Source: Thermoanaerobaculia bacterium
GTDB lineage: Bacteria; Acidobacteriota; Thermoanaerobaculia; UBA5066
NCBI GenBank assembly: GCA_022071945.1
Contig: JAJVIN010000020.1
Span: forward strand, 62,001-126,000
Length of the DNA: 64,000 bases
Reading direction: 5' to 3'
This document shows, piece by piece, positions 62,919 through 64,000 of this stretch (the stretch's first letter is position 1; every line of letters begins with the position of its first letter). A model generated the notes under the pieces. It ran no database searches. It was not told the origin of the DNA and worked only from the letters and a program-made list of their open reading frames with translations. A program made the position numbers and the translations under genes.

Positions 62919-63749
62919 ATGACTTTCGCCTTTGAGACCCGAGACGTGCAGATCGACTCTCACTCGATCCACTACCTGCGGGCGGGAGCGGGCGAGCCGC
63001 TGCTTCTTGTCCACGGGATCACCACCTACTCCTTCATCTGGCGCGAGGTTCTTCCGCTCCTGGCCGGGCACTTCGACGTCATCGCCGTCGATCTCCTCGG
63101 CTGCGGAGATTCGGACAAACCTCTCGACGTTCCCTACTCCCTGAAGGCTCACGCGGAGAGGGTCGCGCGTTTCATCGAGGTCCTCGGGATCGGGCCCGTT
63201 CACTATGCCGGGCACGACCTCGGCGGAGGGATCGGTCAGATCGTGGCCGTCCGTCACCCGGAACTCCTCAGAGACCTGATTGTGTTCAACACGGTCGCCT
63301 ACGATTTCTGGCCGGTGCAGCCGATCACGTCTCTGAGGACTCCGATCATGCGGGAACTCCTGATGGCCGCGGTGAACCTCGGCGCCTTCGAGCTGATCGT
63401 GAAGCGCGGCGTCTTCCACAAGGAGAGAGTCACCCCGGCGTTGATGGAGTCCTTCATGAAGCCCCTCCAGACGCCCCAGGGCCGCAAGGCTTTCCTCCAC
63501 TTCGCGCACTGTCTGGACAACCATGACCTCACCGAGATCGCCGGAGAGCTTCGCCGGCTTCAGATGCCGGTCTTGATCGTGAGGGGAGACGCCGACGTTT
63601 ATCTTCGTGCCGCCATCGCCCAGACGCTCCACGAGGAGATCCCGGGATCACGGCTCGTTCGCGTGGCCTCGGCCGGACACTTCATCCAGGAGGACGAGCC
63701 CCAGATCGTCGCGGAGAGCATCCTCGATTTCCTCGGAGTCCGTCCGTGA
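62919..63749 (+). CDS. Alpha/beta hydrolase with Asp nucleophile (epoxide hydrolase/haloalkane dehalogenase type)
   Basis: I start at the ATG at 62919 (276 residues) with GAGGGG upstream. The oxyanion motif LLVHGITTYSFIW, nucleophile elbow YAGHDLGGGIG (Asp in place of Ser), acid Asp in VRGDADVYL and His in SAGHFIQEDEP form the triad. An Asp nucleophile points to C-halogen or epoxide hydrolysis, or dehalogenase relatives, rather than ester cleavage. The substrate is unknown. Its stop overlaps the GTG of the next gene. Confidence 0.88.
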   Translation: MTFAFETRDVQIDSHSIHYLRAGAGEPLLLVHGITTYSFIWREVLPLLAGHFDVIAVDLLGCGDSDKPLDVPYSLKAHAERVARFIEVLGIGPVHYAGHDLGGGIGQIVAVRHPELLRDLIVFNTVAYDFWPVQPITSLRTPIMRELLMAAVNLGAFELIVKRGVFHKERVTPALMESFMKPLQTPQGRKAFLHFAHCLDNHDLTEIAGELRRLQMPVLIVRGDADVYLRAAIAQTLHEEIPGSRLVRVASAGHFIQEDEPQIVAESILDFLGVRP

Positions 63750-64000
63750 CCCCTGTCGACCGCGTCCAGGAACTGGAGGAGGTGGTCCGGCTGCTCCAGC
63801 TCGAGAACGACAGGCTCTCCGAGCAAGCGGAGGACAACCTTCTCCTCGGCCAGATCGGAGAGCGGCTCGCGACGGCGGGCGACCGGGCGGAACTGCTCGC
63901 CGCCATGCTCGAGCAGATCTCGCTCTTGAAGGACATCCCGTTCTGCGCCTGCTGCTCCGCGACTGCTACTGGTGCGCCAGCTGCGGCTGGCGCCCGAATC
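63746..64000 (+). CDS. N-terminal part of a coiled-coil/GAF-like sensor protein (cut by window end)
   Basis: The GTG at 63746 overlaps the hydrolase stop (GTGA). The track omits it because it is open at the window end. The 85 visible residues are a coiled coil (VQELEEVVRLLQLENDRLSEQ) followed by a stretch like the first helix of a GAF-type sensor (LLAAMLEQISLLKDIPFCACC). They end in ATATGAPAAAGA, coded by a copy of the 18-bp repeat family. A signalling kinase or cyclase could follow beyond the window. Confidence 0.6.
   Translation, partial: MTPVDRVQELEEVVRLLQLENDRLSEQAEDNLLLGQIGERLATAGDRAELLAAMLEQISLLKDIPFCACCSATATGAPAAAGARI
63969..63994. repeat. Member of the 18-bp repeat family inside the terminal sensor gene
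   Basis: CTGGTGCGCCAGCTGCGGCTGGCGCC matches the CTGGCGCG(C/G)CAAC(T/C)ACGG unit seen at 31043-31163 and the core of the palindrome at 28274, with a few changes. It is in frame and codes for a Gly-Ala-Pro-Ala linker. Confidence 0.45.

Noticed and set aside
1-64000. tRNA, rRNA, integrase, insertion sequence or phage region
   Set aside because: No cloverleaf-like or rRNA-like sequence, transposase motif or phage gene was seen on reading both strands; no dedicated search could be run.

Overview
This window is GC-rich bacterial chromosome with densely packed genes. Many neighbouring genes join through 4-nt GTGA or ATGA stop/start overlaps. No rRNA, tRNA, CRISPR array, transposase or phage gene was seen. 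Long BACON/LRR secreted proteins, MuiA-like (DUF4139) proteins, an octaheme nitrite reductase-like cytochrome and glucosylglycerate genes together fit an environmental Acidobacteriota-like organism (perhaps Thermoanaerobaculia) best. That is an inference from protein style, not a computed placement.

Layout. (1) 1-11.3 kb, minus: the N-terminal part of a PEP-synthase-like protein cut by the window edge, then a 3,366-residue secreted protein built from three LRR-FN3-BACON cassettes plus a C-terminal module. (2) 11.8-12.1 kb: a remnant of a serine-hydrolase C-terminal domain. (3) 12.2-21.6 kb, minus: a complete Wsp-type chemosensory operon (MCP, CheW, CheR-TPR, CheW with a Cys-rich N-terminus, CheA-REC, CheB). 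Its output slot, which holds the diguanylate cyclase WspR in Pseudomonas, holds a REC-class III nucleotide cyclase-PilZ-like protein here. (4) 21.7-24.6 kb, plus: HIRAN protein, WYL regulator and L-serine ammonia-lyase in one overlapping operon, facing a minus-strand octaheme cytochrome c nitrite reductase-like gene across a strong shared hairpin. (5) 26.7-35 kb: DinB-like protein, two overlapping MuiA-like genes, a YiiX-like papain-fold protein, a peptide-type ABC substrate-binding lipoprotein and a small membrane protein. Two different 18-bp minisatellites and a 40-bp perfect palindrome lie here. (6) 35-46 kb: a spermidine-synthase-like membrane protein, a class V aminotransferase, a zinc-ribbon membrane protein, an NAD(P)-binding epimerase-like protein, a secreted FG-GAP protein that shares its C-terminal module with the giant protein, and a zinc-ribbon protein of unknown function. 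(7) 46.4-60.4 kb: a GH13 lipoprotein, then an osmoadaptation block. This has a GH13_18 phosphorylase, HAD phosphatase and GpgS (glucosylglycerate metabolism), facing a minus-strand pair of a second glycosyltransferase and an MscS-TM-like protein. KtrA/TrkA-type and KtrB/TrkH-type K+ uptake genes, two small membrane or exported proteins and a CLC chloride channel with CBS domains follow. (8) 60-64 kb: a MarR regulator divergent from an APC amino-acid permease, a membrane protein, an alpha/beta hydrolase with an Asp nucleophile, and the start of a coiled-coil/GAF-like sensor cut by the window end.

How it works together. The chemosensory operon is self-contained. A membrane receptor drives a CheA-REC hybrid, adaptation is by CheR/CheB, and the output is probably a cyclic nucleotide. 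The 48-60 kb block brings together compatible-solute synthesis and turnover, K+ import, Cl- transport and a mechanosensitive-type membrane protein, consistent with osmotic homeostasis. The best candidates for undescribed biology are the cyclase-output Wsp system, the giant modular secreted protein with its shared C-terminal module, and the 18-bp repeat family found both between and inside genes.
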